A stretch of DNA of 64,000 bases from Euonymus europaeus (taxonomy: Eukaryota > Streptophyta > Magnoliopsida > Celastrales > Celastraceae): the NCBI GenBank assembly GCA_963580455.1, contig OY756961.1, positions 17,589,001 to 17,653,000 of the forward strand, read 5' to 3'. This document shows, in pieces, positions 47,546-59,434 of the stretch. The notes under the pieces were generated by a model. That model made no database searches. It saw nothing but the letters and a program-made list of their open reading frames with translations, and was not told where the DNA came from. Both the position numbers and the translations under genes were made by a program. The first letter of the stretch is position 1; the number at the start of each line of letters is the position of its first letter.

Positions 47546-48570
47546 TTGAAGCCGCCTCACACTCGTCTGTCCACACAAACGATGTACCCTTCTTGTTTAA
47601 TTGTGTCATAGGTGTAGCCACTCTCGAAAAGTCTTGAATGAACCTTCAGTAATAGCCTGCTAACCCTAGAAAGCTTCGAATCTCAGTCACATTCTTCGGT
47701 CTTACCCAATTCAGAATTGACTCAACCTTGGAGTAGTCAACTACAATGCCCTCTTGAGTAATGACATGTCCTAGAAATCTTACCTCCGTAGCCGAAAATT
47801 CACATTTGCTCAACTTGGAAAACAATTGAATCTCCCTTAGTATCTGGAGAATCACTCTCAAGTGTTCCTCATGCTCCTCCTCCGTCTTGGAATAAATTAG
47901 AATGGCATCAATGAACACTACCACAAACCTATCCAAAAATAGTCTAAGGACCCATTGCATCAAATCCATGAACACCGTTGGGGAATTGGTTAACCCAAAC
48001 GGCATTACCGAGAACTCATAATGCCCGTACTGAGTCCTGAATGCTATTTTCTGGATATCTTCATCCTTTATATTCAATTGATGATATCGATCTTTGAGAA
48101 ATGCCTTGCACCTCTCAATTTGTCAAACAAATTGTTAATTCTTGGTAAAGGATACTTGTTCTTCACTATAACCTTATTCAACTATCGGCAGTCGATATAC
48201 ATCCATAATGACCAATCTTTCTTTTGACGAATAATACTGGTGCTCGCCACGACAACACACTCAGCCTTATGAATCCCAAGTCTTACAACTCTTGTAGCTG
48301 CACCATCAACTCTTTCAGCTCTGCTGCAGTCATTCGATATAGAGGAATCAAAATCGGCTTTACGTTCAGATGCAATTCAATTGCAAAATCAATTTCCCTC
48401 TTTGGAGGTAATCCCGATAACTCTTCTGAAAATACATCCATACACTCTTCCACTACCCGAATCGGCATAGTGAAATCCCCTCTAGGTGCCAAAGTCACCA
48501 AACTTGCCATCCCACAATCTTGGTATGAACTATTTTCCAAGAAATGTGGACAAGGAACCACTTTTGATCA
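47546..48570 (-). pseudogene. Gypsy-2 reverse transcriptase, catalytic pair broken
   Basis: The long open stretch 48,077-47,646 contains [20 protein letters not shown], then [13 protein letters not shown] where the family has FIDD, so one catalytic Asp is Ala. It continues through [18 protein letters not shown] and [11 protein letters not shown]. The upstream linker (48,561-48,283) has DVFSEELSGLPPKREIDFAI. The part between (48,080-48,280) is frameshifted. This copy cannot catalyse polymerisation. Confidence 0.9.
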
Positions 48571-49725
48571 CATCGACCTCCTTGAACTCCATCACATAAA
48601 AGTCGGCCTTTAAGACCACCTCCCCAAATCTACATTCACAACCAAAAGGTATCCCCTCCAACGGAGTAAAGTACCCCATTAGCGAAGCCACCGTAAACAT
48701 GCATCGTATTGTTGAAATTTCTAACCCAAGTGGTCGTGCAAAAGCACTAGTGATGAATGATGAATAGCTGACTGTGGCTGTAGAGTCTGCTGCTGCTCAT
48801 AGAGCCATAGCGCCCCCTCCCCCCATATGGAACAGTAGATGGGAGAGCTGGAGCCGATGCTAGAGCTGGTAACCCCAGTGCTTGAGACTGTTGTTCTCCC
48901 CTACTACTCTGTGTGCACTCACTCTTCTTGTGGCCAATCTTTCCACACCCAAAGCACTTGATCCAGTAGACCGACATTGATTCTGCTTATGCCCTTCTTT
49001 TGCACACTTGATCTTAGTGTGTCCTTGCACTCTTACTCTGATCTCTTTTCTGCTGGTAGGAGTCGGTCTTCTGCCTTTTGTTACCACCTCGTCCACCACC
49101 ACTGTTACCCTCGGAAGCTAGTAAACTCTGTTGAACTTCTTTCCTCTCACTCTATTCAAACTCTAGCACCATCTCCACTGTCTCGGCATAATTCTTCACC
49201 CTAGTAGCCAATACCATCCTACCAATGCTTGGAAGTAACCCACAACGATATCTCATGGCTTTACTCTCATCGATTGGAGTGAACTGCTTCCAAAATTGAT
49301 GCAGCATATCAAATTGTTTAGTGTACTGTGCCACAGTCATCTCCCATGTCTGTATAAACTCTAAAAATTTCTTGGCCCTCTGTGTCTGAAAAGGCCTCAG
49401 AACAAACTTCTGCATGAACAAATCTTCAATTGATGACCATGAAAGATCATTCCTCCTCTTCTCTAGTGCACTCCACTACTCATGTGCCGTCCCACTAAGA
49501 TAAAAGTATACCAACCTCACCCTCCTACTGTCGGGTATATCTAACGTATCAAGTCTAAGACACATCTGCTTCAACCATTCCTCAGCTTATGTCCCCTCTC
49601 CATCTTTGAAATGTAGGAGGAGTAGTTCTCCATAACCGATCCACATAAAAGATGCCTCTACTCGGCATCTGGTATGCCTCCACCTCAGCACCCGCCCCTA
49701 ATGTAGGAGGAGGTGTACATGTAAG
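48571..49725 (-). pseudogene. Gypsy-2 protease remnant and gag
   Basis: The protease is partly deleted: compared with Gypsy-1, about 100 bp between 48,565 and 48,590 and the whole active-site segment near 48,750 are missing. Gag follows on the minus strand with an intact zinc knuckle CFGCGKIGHKKSEC (48,956-48,915). Further on is the capsid part (49,421-49,152), with MTVAQYTKQFDMLHQFWKQF. Gag is cut at 49,725 by the copia fragment; its N-terminus is at 53,497-53,764. Confidence 0.83.
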
Positions 49726-52185
49726 TGTTGGACCATATGTCCTACCTTTGTGTTTTGATGCAAAAATACATAATGGACTATTTGATTGTGCTTAACTTTG
49801 GATGAATTTGGATAAATCATGAAATGTATTTTATCTACTAATTTGAGATTCATTATATATCTTTGGAATCATGTTTGATCATATCTGATATGAATTTGAT
49901 GATTTTTAACTTGTTCATTTTTGCATTACAAAAATTGTCCAAACATCACATTGTGCACACGTTGGTTGAATTGCCATAACTTATTCATAAGATCTCTGAT
50001 TGACTTGATTTTTGTTTTAAAAATTATTCAAGACACTCCGGAATTTTTTCAATTTGAAATATTGTCAGGTTAATTTTAAGTCTATCATGTTCAATATGTC
50101 AGTTGAAATTAAATCACCAGTGCAGTTGTGAAACTAGCCTAACTAGCCTAGTTGAGATTTGCATGATCAAATTGAATTACCAAATGATCTCAATTATAAG
50201 TAAAATTTTGTATGCACATTATTATATGGATACATTGATTTATCATGTGCTTACTTGAATTTTATTGAGCTTAAATCATATTAGGTTAACCCAAGTGCAA
50301 GCATTGAAGCTCTCTGAGCTTACAAGCAAAATTGGAGTGTTCTACCACTCATTTATTTGTAGGTAAAAATCATACACTTATTTAGGAAATTAATTGAAGA
50401 TATTAAATGGTCATGGAGTATTGAGGTTTCATTGTTTATGCTTAAAGTGCCCTAGAGCCCGAAATCCCCTAGGAAACCCTATTTGGGAGCAATTGAGATT
50501 ATGTGAGCTAAATTGAAGGAGTTATTTAGGAAAGGGTCTAATATATATGTATTGAGAAATTTGACCAAATTTGGATTCAAGAAGACTTAAATTGCTGCAA
50601 CCCATTTCTTACCCAAAATAGCTTAAATTCCTCAAATTGACCTTCCATGGGTTAGGCTAAGTTGAATTAATGTTGGATGATTTATTTGGAGTAGGGGTTC
50701 AGTCATAATCCTTCTATAAGTCCTTAGGAGCCTTTGGAGGGAGTTTGAGAAGCCATGGATTCATTTGAAATCAAATGAAAAGGATTGGAGCCAAAACACT
50801 TGGAGGAGAATTGTCCACATCACCATGTATATTTATTCTTGATTTCAAGTATTTTGGGGGAACTTTTGTGTGAGACTTGCAAGGGCTGTTTGGTTGATTG
50901 TTGAAGCCCTTCTAATCATGAAGAAGATTTTAACAAGAAGCACAAAAGATCCAAACAAACCTTGGAGCCAAGATTTGAAATTTGAAGTAGAGGTTGACCA
51001 AAAGTCAATAAGAGCTACTTGTCAATGGTGTGGATTGACTTCGTTTTTGAAGATGAAGGGCAGAGATTATAAGTTGATTAAGGGTTGAGATTGAAGATTG
51101 AGAAGATCCAATGGCGAAGATTCAATGGAGACAAATGAAGAGGAAAGTCATGCTTCATTCCACACTTGGAAAACTAATTTGCAAAAATTTCCTAGACAAC
51201 TTTTGTTCTTGAATATATAATCTTTGAGTGATCTTCCCTTGATCTTTTGATCATCATTTGCTGAGATTATTGTCATCATCTTCCTCTCATCAACCTCAAG
51301 CTAAGACACACTTTCAAGCCAAAATTATTAAGGTATTTCTTTGACTGTTCTTGAGCTACTTTCCACAAAGCTTCTCCTAAACTTATTTCCATATTTGTGA
51401 GACTTTTTCTGAACCTTTGGTTGATTGAAAGGCACAAATTTGAGCCAAATTAATATCCTACACATGAGCTTTACATTGAGAGATTGATTGTTCCTCATCC
51501 AAATAGCTTAGAGCTATGTCCCTTTTAAGGGCATTACCTCTGAAAGGTGTGTGAAAGTTTAAAGTTAGCTTCAAACCTTGGTGGTGTACAAGTTTGGGGT
51601 GTGCTTCGAAACCCTAACTTTCCGGTAAACTTGCAAATCCACTTATATCCTTTAGTGGATCTGGAAATCCTAAGCTTGAGGGCTTAGGTAGTGGATCTAG
51701 GTGTGAGCACCAAATCCTAAGCTTTGGGGTGTGGTCATTTTGCATTCTATTTTTGATTTCCTTGCTTATTTGTGTGTCTTAGAAATTGATATTAGGGTGT
51801 TTCTTGATACCATTGCTTGTTGGGATATTGGTTGTGGTTGAACAACTTGTGTTAGTGGATTCTAGGTATACTTTTGATAGTTAATTTTCTGTAATAGCAA
51901 TCTTTTTGTGCACTGTTTATATAGCTATACTTTGAATTTTCATCTGAAGTTTTGATTCATTAAGGTGTTTTGATATTGCATACCGAATTTAGTTGCATTT
52001 GGACTTGAATTGCTAGGTCAAATATTATCTACTTGGTTGGTTGGCAGATTTGTACTCTAGACACTATTTTGATAATTTGTGAGTTTTTAGATTGTGGTTT
52101 TGTATTTGGGGTTTATACTTAGTTTTTTTGGAGACATAATTCACCTCCCCCCCCCCCCCCGTCTTGTGTCAGCCTAGTGATTTCA
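49726..52185 (+). mobile_element. Copia-1 5' LTR
   Basis: From TGTTGGACCATATGTCC to TTTCA two bases before a primer-binding site, about 2.46 kb, which is long for a copia LTR. The U5 side has a run of 14 C (52,147-52,160). The 72-codon open frame at 50,870 is not a recognised protein. The downstream coding reads like Sirevirus gag. No 3' LTR of this element is in the window. The left flank is Gypsy-2 gag. Confidence 0.75.
52147..52160 (+). repeat. Poly-C run in Copia-1 U5
   Basis: Fourteen C in a row, about 25 bp before the LTR end. It could also be a sequencing length artefact. Confidence 0.9.
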
Positions 52186-52187
52186 AT

Positions 52188-52198
52188 TGGTATCAGAG
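52188..52198 (+). other. Copia-1 primer-binding site
   Basis: TGGTATCAGAG, complementary to the 3' end of initiator tRNA-Met, two bases after the LTR end as usual in plant copia elements. Confidence 0.9.
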
Positions 52199-52242
52199 GG
52201 AGGTTAGCAAAGCATGAGAATCAACATTCTAGCTTAGATCAA

Positions 52243-53490
52243 ATGGCTTACATTAATACTAGGCCACATGATGGCGAGGCCTATCGTGAAATAGGCCACC
52301 TTTCTTTGATGGAAAGGATTATAGTTTTTGGAAGAATAGGATGAGGATTTTTCTTAGGAGTATAGACATGGCATTATGGAGAGTTATAGAGAATTGACCT
52401 TTCATTCCTACTAAAAAGGTTGGTGAAGAGCTAGTTTCTATGTTGGAGAGTGAGGATAAGAAGATTAGTTTAAATGAGAAGGTAATTAATTTGCTACACA
52501 TTGCATTAGCTAAGGGTGAGTATGATCATATTAGTGCATGTACTAATGCTCAAGAGCTTTGGGAAATGCAAGAATTAAAGCATGAAGAAACTAGTCAAGT
52601 TAAAGATTGCAAAATTAACATGTTAGGGCAAAAGTATGAATTGTTTAAAATGATTGAAGGTCAATGCATCAGTGTCATGTTTAATAGGTTGACATGCACA
52701 TGCAATGATTTGAATGCTCTTGGCAAACCTTACCCTATGCATGACGAGGTGGAAAAAGTTCTAAGGAGCTTACCTAGAAATTGGAGTGAGAATATGATCG
52801 CCATTGTGGAGACCAAAGACTTGAAGACTTTGAAGTTGGATGAGCTTATTGGAAGCTTGATGACTCATGAGATGAAAGTGTTGAATAGAGTGGATGAAGA
52901 GCCTTAAAAAAAAGGGGCATTGCTCTAGCCGTGACTACTAAATCTAAAGACATTATGGCTTCTAAGGTTAAGGATGAAGAGAGTTCTTCAAGTAGTGAAA
53001 GTGATGAAGATAGCGATGATGAGATGGCTATGATGGTGAAGAATTTCAAGAAATTTGTGAAGAACAGGAGTGGTGAATTCAAGAATCAAAAGTTCAAAGG
53101 CAAGGAGAAGGAGCATGAAATAGAGAAACTAACCTGCTTCAATTATGGCAAAGTCGGTCACTTTATTGTCGAATGTGCAAAGGCAACAAAGTAATATCAC
53201 AAGGGCAAAGGCAAGGAGAAGAAGCAAGCTTTAAAAACTACATGGGATGATTCTTCTTCAAGCTTATCAAGTGAGGATGAGATGGGGTATAAGGCACACT
53301 TTTGCCTTATGGAAAAAGGGGAGAAAATTGACTCATCTTCTCAAGATGAGATGGTAAAAGATTCTACTCCCTTAACTTATGATGAATTGTATGCCAATTG
53401 TGATGATTTATGTGATTCTCATGGTATGTTGCTTAGAAAGTGCAAACAACTTAAAAAAATAAAATGCTAGACTTATGAAAATTGATGAAA
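52243..53490 (+). pseudogene. Copia-1 gag (UBN2 type, Sirevirus-like), truncated
   Basis: The ATG at 52,243 starts MAYINTRPHDGEAY. After a frameshift near 52,285 the UBN2 signature FFDGKDYSFWKNRM appears, then a stop (TGA, about 52,397) and the long open stretch 52,440-52,907 with LRSLPRNWSENM. A Ser/Glu/Asp-rich segment (52,976-53,030) follows, then a zinc knuckle reading CFNYGKVGHFIVEC, with the second Cys changed to Tyr. The C-terminal Cys-rich helical part (53,282-53,470) ends the sequence. Protease and everything after it are missing. At about 53,490 the sequence switches to Gypsy-2 gag. Confidence 0.85.
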
Positions 53491-53496
53491 TTTATG

Positions 53497-53764
53497 CGGC
53501 TACAGTATCGGGAGTCACTGTCACTCTCCCTGTCCCCACTACTTGTCCTGGTGGCACTTTTGGGGCCCTCTCCATAGCCTCCTCAAGCATAGATTCTGGA
53601 GTGCTCGATAATCGCATAGGAGCGCAAATCGCTCCAACACTACGGTCCCTACCGCAGCCTCTCTGGGTGATAACGCATCGACCCCTACCCCTAGGTGTCT
53701 CATCGGTAGGTTTAGAGCTTACAGTCATACAAGTACTCATCTGCATGGCAAACAAATGATACAA
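53497..53764 (-). pseudogene. Gypsy-2 gag N-terminus
   Basis: On the minus strand the ATG at 53,764 (or Met codons shortly after) leads into MSTCMTVSSKPTDETPRGRG, an Arg/Gly/Pro-rich start typical of the group, open to the copia junction. It belongs with gag at 48,571-49,725, the copia fragment having split the two. Confidence 0.75.
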
Positions 53765-53902
53765 TCAAAAGAAAGCTCAGTCGAGGTTTTACAAGGGAAA
53801 GAGAAACATACTGGATTAGTAGAGCTCATGGCATGGCTTGGAGATTCAATAACTCACCTCCCTCGCATCCCTGACCCATACACAGATCTTTAATCAAACC
53901 TG

Positions 53903-53915
53903 TCTCTTATACCAA
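53903..53915 (-). other. Gypsy-2 primer-binding site
   Basis: The minus strand reads TTGGTATAAGAGA, a slightly mutated TGGTATCAGAG initiator tRNA-Met site. The LTR starts at 53,918. Confidence 0.75.
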
Positions 53916-53917
53916 AT

Positions 53918-54550
53918 TGTATTGCCCCATTTCGGAACGTTACGTGGTGCTTACCGCACCTTCCTAGGTTGTCAATGTGATTAACATCCAAGGTTCCAAC
54001 CCTAGATTTAACTCAATCACATCACACCTAGCAGGGCCCCCTACCTCTATCCGCATGCAAACACATCCTACTAAGGCCTCAGGTCATCTAGCAGCATGCA
54101 CAAACTATTTTCATAATTGAAACATCAAGATAAATCCATAAACCACAGTACTTGGGACCCAAGGTCCTATCTCGATTCAGAAGGTCCAGTTTCAAGGATT
54201 TTCTTCTAACCATCTATAATCTACACCAAACAGTGTCACACAGTCTACATGACATATGAATATCAAATAAAATTAGCTTGTATAACAAGTAGTTTTAATC
54301 CACCATCCCAAACCTAACCCTCTCTCTCTAAGTGCCATTCATGCCACATCACCGTCTTTATTGACCCGCATCACTGACACTCATACCAGTCACACCTGAA
54401 GGGAAAATAAAGTAAAAGAGTGAGCTAGAAGCTCAATAGGGGTAATAAAGTAAAATCAACAATAAAGCAACTGTTAAAGAAGGATATTGCAACAATATGT
54501 TATCTATCATGCACGTGTCATATTTCACAACATATAGTTTGGGTATTCCA
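53918..54550 (-). mobile_element. Gypsy-2 5' LTR, truncated
   Basis: It starts TGTATTGCCCCATTTCGG and matches the first 0.7 kb of LTR-C at 43,559, lacking about 50 bp near 53,985. It stops at GGGTATTCC, equivalent to 44,237. About 1.4 kb including U3 is missing, and Gypsy-3 RT sequence follows. Confidence 0.82.
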
Positions 54551-55120
54551 TCAAGTACATGAATACCGCTAGGGCATTAGTCAACCCAAATGGCATTACC
54601 AAGAACTAGTAATGCCCATACCGAGTCCTAAATGTTTTCTTCTGGATATCCTCACCCTTTATCTGCAACTTATGATACCTTGACCTCAAGTCAATCGTCG
54701 AGAAGTGTTTGGAACCTCTCAATTGGTCAAACAAGTCATTGATCCGTGGTAACAGATACATATTCTTCATTGTAACCTTGTTCAATTGTCGATACACATT
54801 CTCAATGACCCATCTTTTTCTTTAGAAACAATACCAATGCTCCCCACAGGGATATGCTTGGCCTAATAAACCTCAAATCCTGCAACTCTTCTAGCTACAT
54901 CATCAAATATTTCAACTCTATCGGAGCCATCCGATAAGGTGGAATCAAAATTGGCTTGACATTTAGATGCAACTCAATGGCAAAATCAATTTCTCTCTTG
55001 GAAGGCAATCCAAGTAACTCTTCCACAAACATAACCATAAGCTCTTCCACTACCAGAATCGGTGTAATGAAATCACCATTAGGTACTGAAGTCACCAAAC
55101 TCGTCATTCCACAATCCTGG
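54551..55120 (-). pseudogene. Gypsy-3 reverse transcriptase, N-terminal half
   Basis: Only the start of RT is left. The linker DVF-like region with ELLGLPSKREIDFAIELHLN lies at 55,040-54,940, then [20 protein letters not shown] and [18 protein letters not shown] at 54,760-54,640. The catalytic FIDD region and everything downstream are absent, because the fragment ends at 54,551. It is the same subfamily as Gypsy-1. Confidence 0.85.
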
Positions 55121-55560
55121 TATAAAGGACTTTCTAAGAAATGTGGACAAGGAATCCCCTTCGAGCCCTTCAACCGTCTCACCCCTCCCTCGAGTATTCT
55201 AAGAGTAATCTTGCTCTCCCAAAAATCTAGCAATCAATGGTGCTTTGTCAACCAATCTTCTCCAATGATAACATGAAAATCCTTGAAGTCCATCACATAA
55301 AAATTGGCCTTGAAGACTACTTCCCCAAACCGACACTCACACCCAAATGCTATCCCCTCTTGAAATGCCCAAATGGTGAAGACACTATAAACATATGCCT
55401 TATCGGCGAAATTTCCAACCCTAGTGAATGCGCCAAAGTACTCGAAATAAATGAAGTTGTAGCTCTCGAATTAAAAAACACTCTAGCCCAACAATTTGAA
55501 ATAAGAAAAGTACCTCCAATGAAGTTGGGATGTGCAAGAGCCTCCTGATGTCCCAATGCA
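55121..55560 (-). pseudogene. Gypsy-3 aspartic protease, inactive
   Basis: Retropepsin. The active site in the open stretch 55,556-55,350 reads VFFNSRATTSFIS against VLFDSGA..SFIS in the family, so both the catalytic Asp and the following Gly are changed. The core downstream reads MLDFWESKITLRIL. There is a frame break near 55,340. It is the clearest guide to the Gypsy-1 protease frame. Confidence 0.82.
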
Positions 55561-56208
55561 AATGCTCGTGTTTATATCTGGGTCGACTGCAGCTGCAGAG
55601 TCTGTCTAGATTCGCCTCGTCCCCTACCTTTTGATGGAACAGTGGAGGGAAGAGCTGAAGTAATTGTAGGAGATGGCATCATGGGTGCATGATATTGATA
55701 TGAAGTTCTGCCACCCTGAGGACACTCATTCTTTTTGTGGCCCACCACACCACATCCAAAGCATACAGTCCCCCTTCATAAAAAACTAATCCTTCTTGTG
55801 CCCCTCGTTTCTGCACTTGAAGTACGTAAATCTACCACCTCGTGGCCTCTGTCCCTAGTCTCTACTGCCCCTCTGGCCTCCCTAAGTCTGAGGTTCTATC
55901 TTCTGCATCTTCTGACTATTACTACTCCTACTACTAGAAGTTGGAGTCTTTTGACCATTCTGAATGTCTCAGTACTGACAGGATTGCGCTCTCTCCAGTC
56001 TATTTTAAGAGCCATATCCACTGCTTTGTTGTATGACATCACCCCTAAAGGAATCATCAATTTTCCAATCGTTGGAATCAATTCATCTCGGTACCTCTCC
56101 GTCTTGCTCCAATCATCCGGAGCAAAGTTCTTGCCAAACCTATAAAGTTCCTCATATTTCTTGGTGTACTGTGTCACCGTCATATCAAGAGTCTGCACCA
56201 AATCCATA
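55561..56208 (-). pseudogene. Gypsy-3 gag, truncated at its N-terminus
   Basis: The zinc knuckle is intact: CFGCGVVGHKKNEC (55,763-55,722). The capsid region (56,207-55,896) has MTVTQYTKKYEELYRF and DDWSKTERYRDELIP, very close to Gypsy-1 gag at 11,022-11,324. It stops at 56,208, where Copia-2 leader sequence begins. Confidence 0.83.
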
Positions 56209-56589
56209 TACTATCAGATTGGAAACTCTTTGAGTGTTCAAGTGTAGAGAGAAATGTTTATCTTTTGAGGAGTGAGTATGGTGATTTCTCATTTGGTGAT
56301 GTCTTTTGGAGGAGCCAAAAGCAAAGCTCTACCTTGTGTGCTTGAGTGTTGAGTGAAACAAACACTAAGTGGGATGGGTTGTACAAGCAATGTCTTTCGG
56401 TTAAAGATAGGGTTGTACTCTTAATTCAAGATTAGTGAATTGTTTCTTGAGGTTAGTCGCTTATAGACTCAAGATTTTTCCTAGTTTGGGTTTTCCTCGT
56501 AAAACTCTCGATATTATCTTTTTTATTTTTCTACATTTTTGCTTCCATTATTCTGGCTAACGATTTTGGGACAATTTGCAACTTTAAAG
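56209..56589 (+). mobile_element. Copia-2 LTR end and leader
   Basis: Noncoding sequence leading to a copia primer site. It should hold the U5 end of the 5' LTR, but I cannot place the LTR/leader border: two CA dinucleotides (GGGACA and TTTGCA) precede the primer site by about 14-27 bp. U3 is missing and the left border is Gypsy-3 gag. Confidence 0.6.
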
Positions 56590-56600
56590 TGGTATCAGAG
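56590..56600 (+). other. Copia-2 primer-binding site
   Basis: TGGTATCAGAG, the initiator tRNA-Met type. Confidence 0.88.
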
Positions 56601-56611
56601 TAGGTGTCAGC

Positions 56612-58450
56612 ATGGAAACTCGTACTAATCAAATACCATATTTTGATGGTTCAAACTACTCGTACTAGAAAGCTCGCATGAACGAGTTTGGCTATCTGTT
56701 GTTAATGGTTTATGTTCCACCAACAAGTACTAATATAAAAGGTAATGATATTCCTAAGCCTGTGAATACAAGGTTGAAAAATGATTTTGACAATGCAGGT
56801 TGGAATAACAAAGCAATCAATGCTATATTCTTAGCACTGACCATTGATGAATTTCGAAGAATTTTGCATTGTGAAATTGCTAAAATGACTTGGGATTTGT
56901 TGGAGGTTACTCATGAAGGAAAACCTGTTGCTAAAAGTGCAAAGTTGCAGCGAATAAGAACTTTGTTTGAGACGTTCATAATGGAGGAAAATGAGAGTTT
57001 TGATGAATTTTATGCTAAGTTAAGTGATCTTCTAGTTCATCATATACTCTTGGTAACCCATTCCTCAAAATAAGAATGTTAGAAGAATTCTAAGATCTCT
57101 TCCAGAGAGATTCATGATGAAAGTTGCAGCTATTGAAGAGAGTAAAGATCTTGATTCTATCAAGGTTGAGGAATTGATAGGATCTTTGCAAACGTATGAG
57201 ATGAATTTTCTATCTCAATGTAAGTCAAAAGTATTGCTCTTAAATCAACTACTGATTTTGATAATTTTCTTGATGAATTTGCTTTACTAACAAAAAATTT
57301 CGAAAAATTTATGAAGAACAGAAATCCTCAAGAGTTAAAAAAGGATGAATCTTCAACAAATAACACAAAGAAAGAAGAAAAATCAGGTAAGGATTTTAAG
57401 AAAATCAAGTGCTTTGAATGTCAAGGTTTTGGTCATTTTGCCCAGGAATGTCCGAATAACAAAAGGAATCCAAAGGCATATACTAGTTTCAAAAATGATG
57501 ACATGGAAGAAGAGTCAGATTCTGGGCAAGAAGATGAAAGACCAAAAAGTTCAGTAGCCTTTCCAGTTGTGACGTCAAACTTGATAGAGGGGTTCAATAC
57601 GGATGAGAGTGACTCTGAAATAGACATGTGTGAGCTACAAGTAGCTTATAACAATTTGTTTGATGAATGTGTTAAGAGTAAGAAAAAGAAAATAAAGACT
57701 GCCAAAGAAAATGAAATACTTACTCAAGATCTGAATGAAGCAAGAGTAAAGATCAAAGAATTACAAGAAGAAGTTTTAGATCTTGAAACACTCTGCCCAG
57801 TTGAGGTAACCTCAAATGTAACCTACTTCACTGAAGCATAAAACAAAAGGGAACACATGCTCAAAAAGGTATGTTCAGATATTGATAAGTTTAAGTCAGG
57901 TTCTAATAAATTGCAGGATATTCTGGATAAACAAAGGTCAAGCAAGGAAACATGTGGGTTAGGATACGAAAAAGGTGAGTGTTCAAAATCTGGTTTTTAT
58001 ACATGTCTTCCTAAAAACTTTGTGCAATTTATGCCTTCATCATCCAAAACTTTGGAACAAAAAGAGAAGAATTCTACCATTCCTATCAAGGTGAGACATC
58101 AAGCTTCAGCATGTCAAAAGAATGAAAATTCATATAGGTTTGGTAGAACTGCTAAACCTTTCTTTAAACAAAATTTTGTTAACAAAAGAAAAAAACAAGA
58201 GGCTTTCCAAGGTAATTTCAAATTTGTTCCTGTGTGTCATTTTTGTGGCATTAGAGGACATCTACGTCCATACTGCCATAGATTGTATGGTTTTTCAAAA
58301 TCTTATCATAATGAAAAAACCAACTCTATATTTCTAAATAATAGGTTTGATGTTCTATCTCAAAGGATGGGAAAAATTCCACAGCAATCACAAATGAAGA
58401 GACAACAATCTCAATCTTCAAAGTACGAGAAGGTTTGGAAAAAAAATTAG
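56612..58450 (+). pseudogene. Copia-2 gag with two zinc knuckles (Sirevirus-like)
   Basis: The ATG at 56,612 starts METRTNQIPYFDGSNYSY, then an in-frame TAG (56,666) where the family has Trp. The UBN2 capsid region follows (MTWDLLEVTHEG, then RILRSLPERF after a frameshift near 57,055). The first knuckle CFECQGFGHFAQEC (57,410-57,451) is intact. Next are an acidic region and a Lys-rich, probably coiled-coil stretch (57,680-57,800), and a stop at 57,839. The second knuckle CHFCGIRGHLRPYC (58,235-58,276) is intact. The paired knuckles and the extended gag suggest the SIRE/Maximus lineage; that placement is from memory of the family. Confidence 0.87.
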
Positions 58451-58778
58451 ATTTGAAATGCTTAGTAGTTCATACTGCTTTAAATGCTTTCAAAAAGAAT
58501 TCTTAGTACTTAGACAGTGGATGCACTCGTCACATGAGTGGAATTAAATCACTGTTTTCATCATTTGAAGGGTATGCTGGACAGTTACTTTTGGTGATGG
58601 GAGTCTTGCAACAATTACAGGCAAAGGTACGGTCAAAACTTCAAGTGATTGTGTACTAAAGGATGCCTTGTATATTGAAGGGTTAAAAGCAAACTTGATT
58701 ATTATTAGTCAGTTATGAGATTCAAATTATACTGTTGTGTTTAATAAATGTAAATGCAGAATTTTGGATACTAATTAA
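58451..58778 (+). pseudogene. Copia-2 protease, degenerate
   Basis: The copia retropepsin signature LDSGCTRHMSG (58,510-58,542) keeps the catalytic Asp-Ser-Gly. A frameshift near 58,580 follows, then recognisable GDGS-like and KDALYIEGLKANL segments, and more stops. It links gag to integrase in the polyprotein order gag-protease-integrase of Ty1/copia. Confidence 0.8.
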
Positions 58779-59434
58779 GTGTGTGTTTTGCAAGGAAAAT
58801 GGTCAAGTGACAATTGCTATACAATTCCAGCAAATCCAAAAATTATGTGTAATTTTGTAATTGAATCTTCTTCTGATATATTATGGCATGAAAGATTAGG
58901 GCATCTAAACTTTCATGATCTGCAGAAAATATCAAATTCAAAGATTGTTCGAGGATTACCAACGATTGGTTTTAAAAAGGGATTATGCGGGCCTTGTCAA
59001 CTAGGTAAGCAGACCAAAGCTACTCATAAAAAGGTTAGTATTATCAGTACTACAAGGCCATTTGAAAATCTTCATATGGATCTTATGGGACCAAGTCAAA
59101 TTGAAAGCATTGGAGGTAAGAAATACATCTTTGTCATTGTTGATAATTTTTCAAGGTATAGATGGATACGATTCTTGTGTGAAAATTTTGAAACATTTAA
59201 TGTATTCTATACTTTATTCTTGATGTTGGAGAATCTAAAAAGAGAGGATGATTTTCATTTTTGTAAAATTCGAATTGATCATGGTACAAAATTTGAGAAT
59301 ACTAAATTTGATCTATTTTGTAGTGAACTTGGAGTCAAGCATGAATATTCAGCTGCTAAAACACCACAACAGAATGGTGTAGTGGAAAGGAAGACCGAGT
59401 TCTTCAAGAAATGGCAAGAACAATGATGCATGAT
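58779..59434 (+). pseudogene. Copia-2 pre-integrase and integrase core, truncated
   Basis: An open stretch of about 215 codons. The zinc-binding HHCC part is intact (LWHERLGHLNF and CGPCQLGKQ). The core has HMDLMGPSQIES (first Asp), VIVDNFSRYRW, IRIDHGTKFEN (second Asp) and TPQQNGVVERK (Glu), so all three catalytic residues are present. A frameshift right after VERK moves the reading into the frame that continues MARTMMHD. At 59,435 an A-type LTR cuts the gene; RT and RNase H are missing from the window. Confidence 0.88.

Noticed and set aside
50870..51088. A 72-codon frame with a CQWCG motif
   Set aside because: It lies within the Copia-1 LTR, has no recognisable domain, and contains a single Cys pair only.
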